A stretch of DNA of 64,000 nucleotides from Adlercreutzia sp. ZJ141 (lineage in GTDB: Bacteria > Actinomycetota > Coriobacteriia > Coriobacteriales > Eggerthellaceae), in assembly GCF_011038965.1 (NCBI RefSeq), contig NZ_JAAKEB010000001.1, positions 124,001-188,000 of the forward strand, read 5' to 3'. Positions within the stretch are counted from its first letter, which is position 1. Each line of letters opens with the position of its first letter. Position numbers and translations under genes: made by a program. Below are positions 43,768 through 53,640 of this stretch, one piece after another. The notes under the pieces are model-generated. The model saw only the letters and a program-made list of their open reading frames with translations. It had not been told where the DNA came from and made no database searches.

Positions 43768-44003
43768 AGCCCATCGAAGAGTTGTCGTTTCGCGAGGCGA
43801 TGGCCGAGCTGGAAAGCATCGTCTCGGTGCTCGAGAGCAACACACTTGAGCTCGAGGAAAGCCTGGTGAGCTATGAGCGCGGCGTACGGTTGCTCGGTAG
43901 CTTGCAGGGGCGTCTTGCCAATGCTCAGCAGAAGGTTGACGTGCTTATGGGCGAGTTGTCTGGTTCTGTTGATGACGAGGTACGCGACACTACGTTGTCG
44001 TAA
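43755..44003 (+). CDS. xseB: exodeoxyribonuclease VII small subunit
   Basis: An 82-residue helical protein with LSFREAMAELESIV and LEESLVSYERGVRL, the XseB signature. It binds the tail of XseA and is needed for enzyme stability. ATG 43755 has GGAGG about 8 nt upstream and lies within the end of xseA, showing translational coupling. Confidence 0.95.
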   Translation: MSEVKPIEELSFREAMAELESIVSVLESNTLELEESLVSYERGVRLLGSLQGRLANAQQKVDVLMGELSGSVDDEVRDTTLS

Positions 44004-44025
44004 GGTTACTTTCACCCGAACGGCA

Positions 44026-44062
44026 AAAATGAACCGGTACCAATAAGGCGCCGGTTCATTTT
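44026..44062. terminator. bidirectional terminator between xseB and pta
   Basis: AAAATGAACCGG (44026-44037) pairs with CCGGTTCATTTT (44051-44062), with A- and T-runs on both sides. The flanking genes converge. Confidence 0.85.
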
Positions 44063-44084
44063 CTGAAAACCGTTTATGCCTACG

Positions 44085-45098
44085 CTATTCGCCTTCGGCA
44101 AGCTTCTTCTTGCGATCTTGTGATTGCACGCAGGTGATGGCAACCACGCCAACGATGTCGTCGGGGCTGCATCCACGTGACAGGTCGTTTACCGGGGCTG
44201 CCAAACCTTGTGTGATGGCACCGTAGGCCTCGGCCTTCGCCAGGCGCTGTACCAGCTTGTAGCCGATGTTGCCCGAATCGAGGTCGGGGAATACCAGCAC
44301 GTTTGCGCGCCCTGCCACAGGGGATTCCGGTGCTTTCGAGGCGGCTACGCTCGGCACGATGGCGGCGTCAAGCTGCAGCTCGCCATCGATAATCAGGTCG
44401 GGGGCAAGTTCCTTGGCTATCTTGTAGGTTTCGTACACCTTGCCGGCATCCGGGTTGTTTGCGCTGCCCCAGGTGGAGTGCGACAGGAGTGCAACAACAG
44501 GCTGAGTGCCAATAAGCGAGCGCCACGAGCGTGCGGAGTTCACAGCAATGTGTGCCAGGTTCTCCGCCGTTGGCTGGACTTCCAGCGAGCAGTCGGAGAA
44601 CAAGAAGCGACCGTTTTCACCCATGTCGCAGTCGGGTACGTCCATGATGAACAGCGAGCTGACCAGCTTTACGCCAGGAGCTGTTTTGATAATCTGCAGG
44701 CTTGCGCGGTGCACGTCGCCGGTGGAGTGACAGGCGCCAGCAACCATGCCATCAGCATCGCCTGCTTTCACCATCATCACGCCGAAGTATAAGCAGTTAT
44801 CTAGCAGCTCGAGTGCCTTGGCAGGTGTGACGCCCTTATGCTTGCGCAGGTCGTGCAGCATTTTGGCGTAGCCTTCGCGCAAATCGGACGTGCGGTAATC
44901 GATGACGCGCGCATCGTCGAGCGCGTATCCGCTTGAGCGGATTTCATCAACATCTCCTAAGATGACCAGGTTGGCAATGCCGCTTGCAAGAATCTTTTCT
45001 GCTGCGATGAGTGTGCGCTCGTCGTTTCCCTCAGGCAGGACGATGGTCTGCTTGTCGGATTGCGCCCTCTCGATCATGCTGTCCAAAAACGTACTCAT
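44085..45098 (-). CDS. pta: phosphate acetyltransferase
   Basis: Pta exchanges acetyl-CoA and acetyl phosphate, a step of acetate formation. Blocks IVLPEGNDERT near the start, DGMVAGACHSTGDV near 120, and the C-terminal GLAAPVNDLSRG are diagnostic. 337 residues is normal for the short form. ATG 45098 has AAGGA 7 nt upstream. No ackA is adjacent. Confidence 0.95.
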   Translation of the reverse strand: MSTFLDSMIERAQSDKQTIVLPEGNDERTLIAAEKILASGIANLVILGDVDEIRSSGYALDDARVIDYRTSDLREGYAKMLHDLRKHKGVTPAKALELLDNCLYFGVMMVKAGDADGMVAGACHSTGDVHRASLQIIKTAPGVKLVSSLFIMDVPDCDMGENGRFLFSDCSLEVQPTAENLAHIAVNSARSWRSLIGTQPVVALLSHSTWGSANNPDAGKVYETYKIAKELAPDLIIDGELQLDAAIVPSVAASKAPESPVAGRANVLVFPDLDSGNIGYKLVQRLAKAEAYGAITQGLAAPVNDLSRGCSPDDIVGVVAITCVQSQDRKKKLAEGE

Positions 45099-45246
45099 GG
45101 GGAAATCCTTTCTCATTTATCCGTTTACTATGATAAGCATCCGTCGAAACGCGAACATCGGTAAAATGGCAGTCGGCATTTCCGACTGGGCGAGCGTGTT
45201 TTCGCGCTTTCGCAAGGCTTGTAAACACACGAAAGGGTGTAAGGCT

Positions 45247-46461
45247 ATGGGTGTGAAGTACTCTTCCTTCGCTGACGTTGACATTCGGGCGTTTGACGCT
45301 GTCGTTGTCGGTTGCGGATTCGCGGGTGCTACGGTGGCGCGCGAATTAGCGGAGCGCGGCGGTAAGAACGTGCTCGTCATCGAGAAGCGTGCGCAGATCG
45401 CGGGCAATATGTACGACGAGTTCGATGACGCTGGCATTCTCGTACACCGGTATGGGCCGCATATCTTCCACACCAACGACAAGCGCGCATTCGACTATAT
45501 ACGTCGTTTCACTGATTGGCGCGACTATGAACACGTTGTGTTGGCCGATTGGTACGGAACGTATATGCCGGTTCCTTTCAACAAGAATTCGATGGAGATC
45601 GCCTTCGGGAAAGAGCGCGCGGCTCATCTGACCGACAAGCTCATTGCTACGTTCGGCGATGAACGTAAGGTGACCATCAACGAACTACGCGAGCAGGACG
45701 ATCCGGAATTGTCGGAGATCGCCGATTTCGTGTACAAGAACGTGTTCTTGTACTACACGCAGAAGCAGTGGGGTTTGACTCCCGAAGAGGTTGACCCGAG
45801 CGTTACGGCGCGCGTGCCCGTGTTTATCTCGCGCGACAACCGTTATTTCCAAGATGCCTACCAAGGAATGCCGGCGAATGGCTATACGGCGCTGTTTGAG
45901 CGTATGCTCGATCATGAAGGCATTGTTGTGTGCTTGAATACCGAGGCCGAAAGTGTGTTTGACCTGCGTTTCTTTAGCGACGATGAGGATGCTCCGCTTG
46001 AATCTATCTTTATCAAGGACCGCCGTTTCGACGGACCCATCGTATACACGGGCCCGCTCGATGAGCTGTTTTTGTCGCGCTTCGGGCGCCTGCCGTACCG
46101 CAGCCTCGACTTCGTGTATGAGACGCATGATCAGAAGCACGTGCTGCCCTGCGGCACGGTAAACTTCACCGTTACCGAAGACTACACACGCATCACGGAG
46201 TTCACGTATCTGACCGGTCAGGAGTCCGACAAGACCTCCATCATGAAGGAGTACAGCCACTCCTACGATGATCCTAAGACGCAAATTCCGTACTACGCTA
46301 TTCTCAGCGAGAAAAACAACGCGCATTACGAGCGCTATCGTTTATTGGTAAGCCCCCTTGAGAACTTCTACCCGTTAGGTCGTTTGGCTGAGTACCGTTA
46401 CTACAACATGGATGTCATCATCGGGCGTGCGTTGGCGCTTGCCGATACGTTGGTTGGTTAG
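45247..46461 (+). CDS. glf: UDP-galactopyranose mutase
   Basis: Glf turns UDP-galactopyranose into UDP-galactofuranose with reduced FAD. Visible are the Rossmann motif VVGCGFAGATVARELAERG near residue 20, RYGPHIFHTND near 63 and the C-terminal FYPLGRLAEYRYYNMD, all standard. Length (404 residues) is slightly above average. It is followed after 13 nt by a glycosyltransferase, so it probably feeds a galactofuranose-containing surface glycan. ATG 45247 has TAAGG and AAAGGG just upstream. Confidence 0.95.
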   Translation: MGVKYSSFADVDIRAFDAVVVGCGFAGATVARELAERGGKNVLVIEKRAQIAGNMYDEFDDAGILVHRYGPHIFHTNDKRAFDYIRRFTDWRDYEHVVLADWYGTYMPVPFNKNSMEIAFGKERAAHLTDKLIATFGDERKVTINELREQDDPELSEIADFVYKNVFLYYTQKQWGLTPEEVDPSVTARVPVFISRDNRYFQDAYQGMPANGYTALFERMLDHEGIVVCLNTEAESVFDLRFFSDDEDAPLESIFIKDRRFDGPIVYTGPLDELFLSRFGRLPYRSLDFVYETHDQKHVLPCGTVNFTVTEDYTRITEFTYLTGQESDKTSIMKEYSHSYDDPKTQIPYYAILSEKNNAHYERYRLLVSPLENFYPLGRLAEYRYYNMDVIIGRALALADTLVG

Positions 46462-46474
46462 CGGAGGGTAGTGC

Positions 46475-47497
46475 ATGAAAACCGTGACGTTTGCTGTGCC
46501 TTGCTACAATTCGGCCGCCTACATGGATACGTGCATTGAGTCGCTGCTTACGTGCGGCGATGATATTGAGATACTCATCGTTGATGATGGGTCATTTAAG
46601 GATGACACAGCGGCCAAAGCCGACGAATGGCAGGCTCGTTTCCCGCATATCGTGCGCGCGATTCATCAGAAAAATGGGGGTCATGGCGCTGCGGTGAACA
46701 CCGGTCTTGCCAACGCAAGCGGGCTGTACTTTAAGGTAGTCGATTCAGACGACTGGCTCGATGAGCAGGCTGCGGGCAAGCTCATGGCGTATTTGCGCTC
46801 GCAGGCGGCTGCTTGTGATCCCACCGATCTGGTGGTTGCGAACTACGTATACGAGAAGGTGCATGAAAACACGCGCACGGCAATCGGCTACCGAAACGTG
46901 TTTCCGGTGGGCCGCCGCTTTGGATGGGATGAGGTCGGTCGCTTCATGCCCAGCCAATACCTGCTCATGCATTCCGTGACGTATCGAACCGAACTTTTAC
47001 GCGAGACGAAGCTGCAACTTCCCGAGCATTGTTTCTACGTGGACAACATTTTCGTGTACGTGCCGCTGCCATTCGTCGATTCGATCTATTACCTCGATGA
47101 GGACCTCTATCGTTACTACATCGGACGCGAGGGGCAATCGGTTAACGAGGACGTTATGATGTCGCGCATCGATCAGCAGCTGCGCATCACACGCTTCATG
47201 ATCGACGCAGTGTCGTTGCCCGACGATGTTCCTCAGCCTAAGTTGCGACGCTACATGCAAAGCTACCTGTCCATGATGATGTGCATTTGTACCATTTTCC
47301 TGCGCATGATCAATACGCCGGAAGCTGAGGTAAATCGTGCGGGCATTTGGGCATACCTGCGCGAACACAACCCGCGTGCGTATGGGCCGGTGCGTCGCGC
47401 TGTGGTGAACGTGAGTACGGGGCTGCCGGGCGAATGGGGCCGACGCGTGGGCATTGCTGGGTATCACCTGGCGCAGCGCATCTTCAAGTTCAACTGA
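46475..47497 (+). CDS. family 2 glycosyltransferase
   Basis: A GT-A fold enzyme: FAVPCYN at the start, IVDDGS near 36, and DSDDW near 91 carry the nucleotide- and metal-binding aspartates. The C-terminal 120 residues are helical without clear membrane spans. It follows glf by 13 nt with a GGAGG ribosome site, so it probably uses UDP-galactofuranose or acts on the same glycan. The linkage made cannot be read from the sequence. Confidence 0.9.
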   Translation: MKTVTFAVPCYNSAAYMDTCIESLLTCGDDIEILIVDDGSFKDDTAAKADEWQARFPHIVRAIHQKNGGHGAAVNTGLANASGLYFKVVDSDDWLDEQAAGKLMAYLRSQAAACDPTDLVVANYVYEKVHENTRTAIGYRNVFPVGRRFGWDEVGRFMPSQYLLMHSVTYRTELLRETKLQLPEHCFYVDNIFVYVPLPFVDSIYYLDEDLYRYYIGREGQSVNEDVMMSRIDQQLRITRFMIDAVSLPDDVPQPKLRRYMQSYLSMMMCICTIFLRMINTPEAEVNRAGIWAYLREHNPRAYGPVRRAVVNVSTGLPGEWGRRVGIAGYHLAQRIFKFN

Positions 47498-47512
47498 CGT
47501 TTGAGGGCTTTA

Positions 47513-48769
47513 TCAGGGCTTTATCGTGTGGCCGCATGCCACCCGAGCTGAGTGAAGGTTGCTGCAGTAGGTTCGGGTGAACAGCGGCCGCTCGTCGTCA
47601 GGGAACAGGTGGCGGTAGAGTGCGATGAAGTAGCTATCGGTCATGCTGGCCAAGAAATCTACCACGATGGTATCGGGGTCACCTTGCAGATAGGTTTGTG
47701 CGTCGATAGAACGCGACTGCTGGGCGAGGTAGTCGGCATGATGCACGACAAGTGGCGACGATTCATCGCCGCGTTGCGCGTCGGTAAGCAAGCGATCGTA
47801 CATACGCTCAAACATCGAGGCGATCATCGTTTCGTCGTTGCCGTTCATGCCTTCTTTGCCGTAAATGATCTCGTAGTTCTGGCGTTTTGCACGGCGCAGG
47901 TCGTCAAAGGCCCGTTTACTCATACAAATGCGGTCGGTACCGTAGCTGTTGTTTACAATATCAACCGTGAGGTTATTAATGATCTGCGCGTTTGAGGTGC
48001 CAATGTAGTCGGATTCGAAAGCGTCAAGCGAGTCGATGCCACCTACTACCAGCGCGTCTTGCCGATCTTTTCCCAGGTAAGCAATCATGTCGGCCACACG
48101 CACCACACACCCTTCCAGCGTTGAGGGGCGAAGGCTCGCGATAACGCGCTCATCGGCACTACAAGCCTCAACTGCGGCGTCGAGTTCGGCGAAGCTGCTC
48201 ACGTTTCCCATTTGCAGCTCTTGCTGGGCAAACTCGCCATTGTGGCACAATACGCCGTCGAGTGTTTGCAAACTCACGTTTCGCTGAAAGAGCTGGTCGA
48301 GTACGCGCACCGAATGCACGTTGTGGTTGAAGTAGCGTCCGCGTCTGCGGTTGAGACAGGCTGACAGGTAGCGCTCGCCCGCGTGCCCAAAGGGCGTGTG
48401 TCCCACGTCGTGTCCGAGCGCGATGGCCTCAATAAGGTCGGTGTTTAACCCCAGCAGTCGTCCGATATTGCGTGCTACCTTGCTCACCAGCTGCACATGC
48501 AGCCCGCGTCGACAGATATCGTCGTTTTCGGTGAACGAGAACACCTGCGTCTTGCCGGCATAGCGCGCATAGGCAGGCACGTTCATAATCTTCTCGATGT
48601 CGCGCACGAAAGCAGGGCGAAGTACCGTAGCAGTGTCATTGGAAAGGTCGTGGCGGCGGACGACGGCCTCATCGGGGCACGCGAGCGGGTGCCGCCGTGC
48701 GCAGGCAAGGTCGTTACGGATGGATTCTTCCACGTCGGTTTCAAGCGTCAGGTAGGGAACCTCGCTCAT
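47513..48769 (-). CDS. dGTPase-like HD-domain phosphohydrolase
   Basis: The HD motif HDVGHTPFGHAGE near residue 127, a conserved RRHDLSNDTAT near the start (a form of the R.H.S.R. region), and the late NYEIIYGKE block fit deoxyguanosinetriphosphate triphosphohydrolases, which strip triphosphate from dNTPs. ATG 48769 is chosen because AAGG lies 8 nt before it; ATG 48787 is a near alternative. It diverges from dnaG across about 130 bp, a link to DNA precursor supply. Confidence 0.88.
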   Translation of the reverse strand: MSEVPYLTLETDVEESIRNDLACARRHPLACPDEAVVRRHDLSNDTATVLRPAFVRDIEKIMNVPAYARYAGKTQVFSFTENDDICRRGLHVQLVSKVARNIGRLLGLNTDLIEAIALGHDVGHTPFGHAGERYLSACLNRRRGRYFNHNVHSVRVLDQLFQRNVSLQTLDGVLCHNGEFAQQELQMGNVSSFAELDAAVEACSADERVIASLRPSTLEGCVVRVADMIAYLGKDRQDALVVGGIDSLDAFESDYIGTSNAQIINNLTVDIVNNSYGTDRICMSKRAFDDLRRAKRQNYEIIYGKEGMNGNDETMIASMFERMYDRLLTDAQRGDESSPLVVHHADYLAQQSRSIDAQTYLQGDPDTIVVDFLASMTDSYFIALYRHLFPDDERPLFTRTYCSNLHSARVACGHTIKP

Positions 48770-48903
48770 ACACACCGCCTTCTCCATGATTTCCGCCCGT
48801 TTGCGGGCATCGCGTTCGCTGGCACGTCGCACGAGCAACCAAACGCCTATCTTGCAAGGCGGCGGCGCTTATCTGCGAGTGCGGTTGGGGTATACTCTCA
48901 ACC

Positions 48904-50733
48904 ATGATAACCGATGAAGACATAGCGAAGGTTCGTGAAGCGAGCGATTTGGTGGTGCTTATAGGAGAGCGCACGCCGGTGCGGCAGCGTGGCCGCGATT
49001 TTTGGTGCTGCTGTCCTATCCACAGCGAGAAAACCCCTTCGTGTAAGATCGATCCTGCGCTGCAGCTGTGGCATTGTTTCGGGTGTGGCGAAGGAGGCGA
49101 CGTGTTCGCTTATGTCATGAAGACGGAAGACTTGTCGTTTCCCGATGCCGTTCGCTATCTTGCCGATAAGGCGCACATCGAGGTGTCTGACAACAGCGCC
49201 CGAGGCAATCACGTGGGCAGTGGACAGAAGGCGCGGCTGAAGGCCGTGTGTCGCGAGACAGCCGACTTTTACCACCTGAACCTGATGCGTGGTAAGGGAG
49301 CTGACGCCGCTGCAGCGCGGTCGTATCTGGCTTCTCGGTCTATGGGTGGTTCTGTTCCGAAGTCGTGGGGGCTCGGTTTTGCTCCAGGACACGGCGAGTT
49401 AGTGCGGCATCTGATGGCGAAGGGGTTTACGCCCGATGAGCTTGTGATGGCCAACGTTGCCGCTACGGGAAATGGTGATCGTTTGCGCGACCGGTTCTTT
49501 AACCGGGTGATGTTTCCCATCTGCGATGAGGCAGGCGAGGTGATCGCTTTCGGCGGGCGCGTGGTGGGCAAAGGTGAGCCGAAGTATTTGAACTCGCAGG
49601 AAACACCGCTATTCCATAAGTCAAGCGTATTGTACGGCATGGACAAGGCGAAGGCTGCCATGGCATCAACTGGCGTGGCCATTGTCGTGGAGGGTTACAC
49701 CGACGTGATCGCTCTTCACGAAGCGGGCGTGCGCAACGCTGTGGCAACGCTGGGAACAGCGCTGACGTTGCGCCACATACGCCAGCTGTCGCGTCATGCC
49801 AGCAGCAAAATAGTGTATTTGTTCGATGGTGACGAGGCTGGTCAGCGTGCCGCCGACCGTGCGCTCCAGTTTATTGATTCGTCGATGACGCCCGAGGCGG
49901 GCCGCAGTCGTGTGGAACTGTTTTCGGTAACGCTGCCTGATAACTTGGACCCAGCCGACTTCGTGCAACAGCGCGGTGCCGACGAATTGCGGCGCATGGT
50001 TGACGAGGCGCAACCGCTGTTGAAATACGGCATCGAACGGCGCTTGGCCGCGCACGACTTGTCGCGTGCGGAAGGCCGAGCTGCCGCGCTTGCCGATGCG
50101 TTGTCGGTTCTAGCTCCCATTAAGGATTCCCTGCTTGCACACGATTACGCTATTCAGATTGCCGGGCGCGTGCGGGCGCGGGAAGACGACGCACTGGCTG
50201 CACTGGCGCGCTTGAAGCCGCCGCGTGTGCTGCAAGGTGCTACTACTGAGCCTGTCGTGCGGCAGGCAGTGAGCGAACAAGAGCGCAACCGCTTGCAAGT
50301 TGAGCAGGAGTTTTTGGCATTGCTTGCGCACTACCCTCAGCTGGCGCTTTCTCATTCCGACAGCTTGGCGCAGGTGCAGTGGCACGACGCTGCGCATGCG
50401 GCTATCGCGCAGTGTATGCTCGATGAGTTGGCTGGCAACGTGAACACCGACGCCGCTTCGCTTGTAGCGTCAGTAACTCGCAACGTTGCGCAGGCGGCGG
50501 GCGTGCTTGCCGGAGCGCGCAGTAGGGGAAACGTCAACGCAGCCGATCTTGCTCGCTTCTTGGGCGAAGAGTTGGCGATCGGCGATGTGGAAGACGTGCT
50601 CGAAGCGTATAAGGGGCAGCTTTCCGACCCAGCGGCGCTCGACGCAGACGAATTCGACCTACTGTTCGAAAGTGTGGTCGCCATGCAGAAAGATTTGCTC
50701 GCGCGCAAACGGGCGCACAAGCTTCACGTGTAA
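48904..50733 (+). CDS. dnaG: DNA primase
   Basis: DnaG lays RNA primers at replication forks. The zinc domain has CPIHSEKTPS and HCFGCGEGGDVF near residues 37-68; the TOPRIM core has VEGYTD near 262 and FDGDEAGQRAADRAL near 307; a C-terminal helicase-binding region of about 170 residues follows. The usual downstream rpoD is missing: cls follows after 24 nt. ATG 48904 begins the conserved N-terminus. Confidence 0.96.
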   Translation: MITDEDIAKVREASDLVVLIGERTPVRQRGRDFWCCCPIHSEKTPSCKIDPALQLWHCFGCGEGGDVFAYVMKTEDLSFPDAVRYLADKAHIEVSDNSARGNHVGSGQKARLKAVCRETADFYHLNLMRGKGADAAAARSYLASRSMGGSVPKSWGLGFAPGHGELVRHLMAKGFTPDELVMANVAATGNGDRLRDRFFNRVMFPICDEAGEVIAFGGRVVGKGEPKYLNSQETPLFHKSSVLYGMDKAKAAMASTGVAIVVEGYTDVIALHEAGVRNAVATLGTALTLRHIRQLSRHASSKIVYLFDGDEAGQRAADRALQFIDSSMTPEAGRSRVELFSVTLPDNLDPADFVQQRGADELRRMVDEAQPLLKYGIERRLAAHDLSRAEGRAAALADALSVLAPIKDSLLAHDYAIQIAGRVRAREDDALAALARLKPPRVLQGATTEPVVRQAVSEQERNRLQVEQEFLALLAHYPQLALSHSDSLAQVQWHDAAHAAIAQCMLDELAGNVNTDAASLVASVTRNVAQAAGVLAGARSRGNVNAADLARFLGEELAIGDVEDVLEAYKGQLSDPAALDADEFDLLFESVVAMQKDLLARKRAHKLHV

Positions 50734-50757
50734 GGTGCGGGGGAGGGAAGGGTTGCC

Positions 50758-52335
50758 ATGGAGAAGCTGATCGGGCGGATTCTTGCCATTATCCCGGCAG
50801 CCATCGTACAGGTCGGCGTGATCGTACTTATCACGCGTTGGTTGGCTCCTTGGTCGGCATCGGTCAACGTGGTGCTGTCTATTCTGGCGATAGTGTTCGC
50901 GCTCTACATCATTACCAAACACGACGAGAGTACGTATAAGATCCTCTGGCTGCTGATCATCCTGCCGTTTCCGGTATTCGGGGCGCTGCTGTACCTGTTG
51001 TTCGGAAACCGACGTACGGTCAAACCGTTAAGCAATAGAATCGAGCGCAGCAGAAAGGGTATGCCACCCGTGTCGGCTTTCGGCGGCGAACCAACACCTG
51101 CATGCCGCGAGATCGCGCGCGTTGATGAGCGGCTTGCGCAGACGTTTCGTTATGTGGAGCGCTTCAGCGGGTATCCGACGCTTAAAAACGTTCGCACGAC
51201 ATATTACCCGATTGGCGAGCAGCTCTACGATGCTATGCTCGAGGCTGTGCGTGGGGCTAAGCAGTATGTGTTCGCGGAGTATTTCATTTTGAAGCCGGGG
51301 GTGATGCTCGACACGTTGGTTGCTCTTCTTGAGCAGAAGGCGGCGGCGGGTGTTGACGTGCGTATCATGTACGATGACTGGGGCTGTTTCAGCTCGTTTT
51401 CCCAGGCGAACGCTGATATGCTGCATGATCGCGGCATCAAGTGTATCCGGTTCAACCCGCTGTGGTACTTAAGTGGCACCATCAACTATCGCGATCATCG
51501 AAAGATACTCGTGGTGGATGGCGTGGTGGCGTTTAGTGGCGGAGTGAATCTTGCTGACGAGTACATCAACCGCTGCGAGCGCTTTGGGCATTGGAAAGAT
51601 GGCGGCTTTATGGTGGAAGGCGCACCTGCTCGCGTCTACACGCGCATGTTTGCGGAGTTCTGGAATGCGTTTTCCGACGAGCCGGTTTCGCGCGCTCTCC
51701 TACAGCCGCTAGCTGACGAGATGCCAGATGACGAGATGCCGGAGACGGGCATGTCGATGGAGAAGGCGGCGGCACTGACATCGATGTATGACGGGTATGT
51801 GCTGTCATACTACGATTCGCCGGTACATCGTATTGCCATTACGAACGATTTATATCGCGAGCTGGTAGGGCAGGCAAAGCACACCGCATGGTTCTTCACA
51901 CCCTACCTGCTGCCGAGCGAAAGCTTGCTCGATTCGTGCATGCGGGCTGCGCAGCGTGGAGTTGACGTGCGCATTATCTTGCCGGGCATTCCCGACAAAC
52001 GAATTGTCTATCGTATGTCGCGCAGCTACTACCAACCACTTCTTCAAGCGGGGGTGCGCATTTTCGAATATGTGCCAGGTTTCGTGCATGCGAAGGGCTG
52101 TGTAATAGATGGAAAGGTGGGAGCTATTGGTACGGTGAACCTCGATTACCGCAGTCTGTTTTTGAACTTCGAGAACAATGCGCTGCTGTACGGCGCATCT
52201 GCTCTGCGCGACTTCGAAGCTGACTTCGTGGCAACGCAGCGGCTGTGTCGCGAACGCACACTCGATGACATCGGATCGGGCCCTGCCACGTGGTTGGTTG
52301 ACAGCGTGTTGCGTATCGTGTCGCCTTTGTGCTAA
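50758..52335 (+). CDS. cls: cardiolipin synthase
   Basis: A phospholipase-D-type synthase of membrane cardiolipin: two N-terminal helices (about 10-60), then the HKD sites. The first is HRKILVVDG near 247, the second HAKGCVIDGKVGAIGTVNLD near 443. Length 525 is slightly above normal. It starts 24 nt after dnaG with GGGAAGGG upstream, so it is probably co-transcribed with it. Confidence 0.93.
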   Translation: MEKLIGRILAIIPAAIVQVGVIVLITRWLAPWSASVNVVLSILAIVFALYIITKHDESTYKILWLLIILPFPVFGALLYLLFGNRRTVKPLSNRIERSRKGMPPVSAFGGEPTPACREIARVDERLAQTFRYVERFSGYPTLKNVRTTYYPIGEQLYDAMLEAVRGAKQYVFAEYFILKPGVMLDTLVALLEQKAAAGVDVRIMYDDWGCFSSFSQANADMLHDRGIKCIRFNPLWYLSGTINYRDHRKILVVDGVVAFSGGVNLADEYINRCERFGHWKDGGFMVEGAPARVYTRMFAEFWNAFSDEPVSRALLQPLADEMPDDEMPETGMSMEKAAALTSMYDGYVLSYYDSPVHRIAITNDLYRELVGQAKHTAWFFTPYLLPSESLLDSCMRAAQRGVDVRIILPGIPDKRIVYRMSRSYYQPLLQAGVRIFEYVPGFVHAKGCVIDGKVGAIGTVNLDYRSLFLNFENNALLYGASALRDFEADFVATQRLCRERTLDDIGSGPATWLVDSVLRIVSPLC

Positions 52336-52410
52336 CGGGAGGGCAAGCGGGAGCATCCTCTTCCGTCCCTTTCGCGGGCGGAGCACAGTGCTATACTTGT
52401 CCGACCGTGA

Positions 52411-52422
52411 AAACACGTGTTT
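52411..52422. promoter_or_regulatory. 12-bp palindrome ahead of trpS
   Basis: AAACACGTGTTT is a perfect palindrome, 15 nt after a possible -10 (TATACT, 52392-52397) and 36 nt before trpS. This fits an operator near the transcription start. The -35 is weak. Confidence 0.4.
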
Positions 52423-52458
52423 CCCTGGGTGCAGGGCGAGACGATAGGGGTTTGACGC

Positions 52459-53514
52459 ATGACCACGAGAAGCGACAGTTTTGAGGCGAGCCGCCGCCGC
52501 AGCGATGAGATTCAAGCCGATCTGGCGGTGCATCCGCAAAACTACACCATGCTCACAGGCGACCGTCCTACGGGGCGTTTGCACATGGGGCACTACTTCG
52601 GCACGATTCGCGAGCGCGTGGCCTTGCAGAATGCCGGCATTACCACCCGTATCGTTATTGCCGACTATCAGGTGATTACCGACCGTGACACGACGGCTAA
52701 CATTCAGGACAACGTGCGCAACATGGTCATCGACTACCTGGCGTGCGGTATCGATCCGGAAAAGACCATCATCTTCACGCATTCGGCCGTGCCAGCCTTA
52801 AACCAGCTCATGTTGCCGTTTCTGTCACTCGTGTCTGAAGCCGAACTACTACGCAACCCCACGGTAAAGTCCGAACAGGAAGCCAGCGGGCACGCGCTTA
52901 CGGGGCTGTTGCTCACCTATCCGGTGCATCAAGCGTGCGACATTCTGTTCTGTAAGGGAAATATTGTGCCGGTTGGGAAAGACCAGCTGCCACATATCGA
53001 GCAAACGCGCCTGATCGCGCGCCGCTTCAACGAACGCTATGGGCGTGTGTTTCCCGAGCCTGAAGGCATTTTGAATGATGCGCCCGAAATTCCCGGACTT
53101 GACGGTCGCAAGATGTCGAAGAGCTACGGCAACGCTATCAGTTTGTCGGCGACCGACGAGGAAACGGCAAAGGTAATCAAGAAGTCAAAGACCGATTCCG
53201 AGCGTCTGATTACGTTTGACAAGGAAAACCGGCCGGGCGTGTCGGCGTTGCTGACCACGGCAGCGCTGTGCACAGGGCGTACGGAAGTTGACATTGCCGC
53301 CGAAATTGCAGACGCCGGATCAGGAGCGCTGAAGAAATACGTCACTGAGTCGGTGAATGCGTATTTGGCACCCATTCGCGAGCGTCGGCGCGAACTGGAG
53401 TCACAGCCCGACTACATTGTTGACGTGTTGTGCGAGGGTAATCGTCGCGCGAATGAGATCGCCAACGCGACACTTGCTGAAGTGCGCGAAGCGATGAGTA
53501 TGGTGTACTGCTAG
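52459..53514 (+). CDS. trpS: tryptophanyl-tRNA synthetase
   Basis: TrpRS charges tRNA-Trp. The class I signatures are GRLHMGHYFG (HIGH form) near residue 39 and KMSKSYGN near 222; 351 residues is usual. The segment GDRPTGRLHMGHY is the typical active-site entry. It starts at ATG 52459 and is preceded by its own putative promoter and a small palindrome. Confidence 0.96.
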   Translation: MTTRSDSFEASRRRSDEIQADLAVHPQNYTMLTGDRPTGRLHMGHYFGTIRERVALQNAGITTRIVIADYQVITDRDTTANIQDNVRNMVIDYLACGIDPEKTIIFTHSAVPALNQLMLPFLSLVSEAELLRNPTVKSEQEASGHALTGLLLTYPVHQACDILFCKGNIVPVGKDQLPHIEQTRLIARRFNERYGRVFPEPEGILNDAPEIPGLDGRKMSKSYGNAISLSATDEETAKVIKKSKTDSERLITFDKENRPGVSALLTTAALCTGRTEVDIAAEIADAGSGALKKYVTESVNAYLAPIRERRRELESQPDYIVDVLCEGNRRANEIANATLAEVREAMSMVYC

Positions 53515-53596
53515 GGAGATCGGTGGCGCAGCGGTGCAGAGGTGCAGCGGTGCGAGAAGCATTTCTGTGAGCACGGCGGATTGAGACTTGAAAGGC

Positions 53597-53622
53597 GCGG
53601 GCACCCATAATAGGGTGCCCGC
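53597..53622. terminator. terminator after trpS
   Basis: GCGGGCACCC (53597-53606), loop ATAATA, GGGTGCCCGC (53613-53622). T-runs are short. The flanking genes converge. Confidence 0.7.
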
Positions 53623-53640
53623 ATTGCGATTGGTGTGAAG

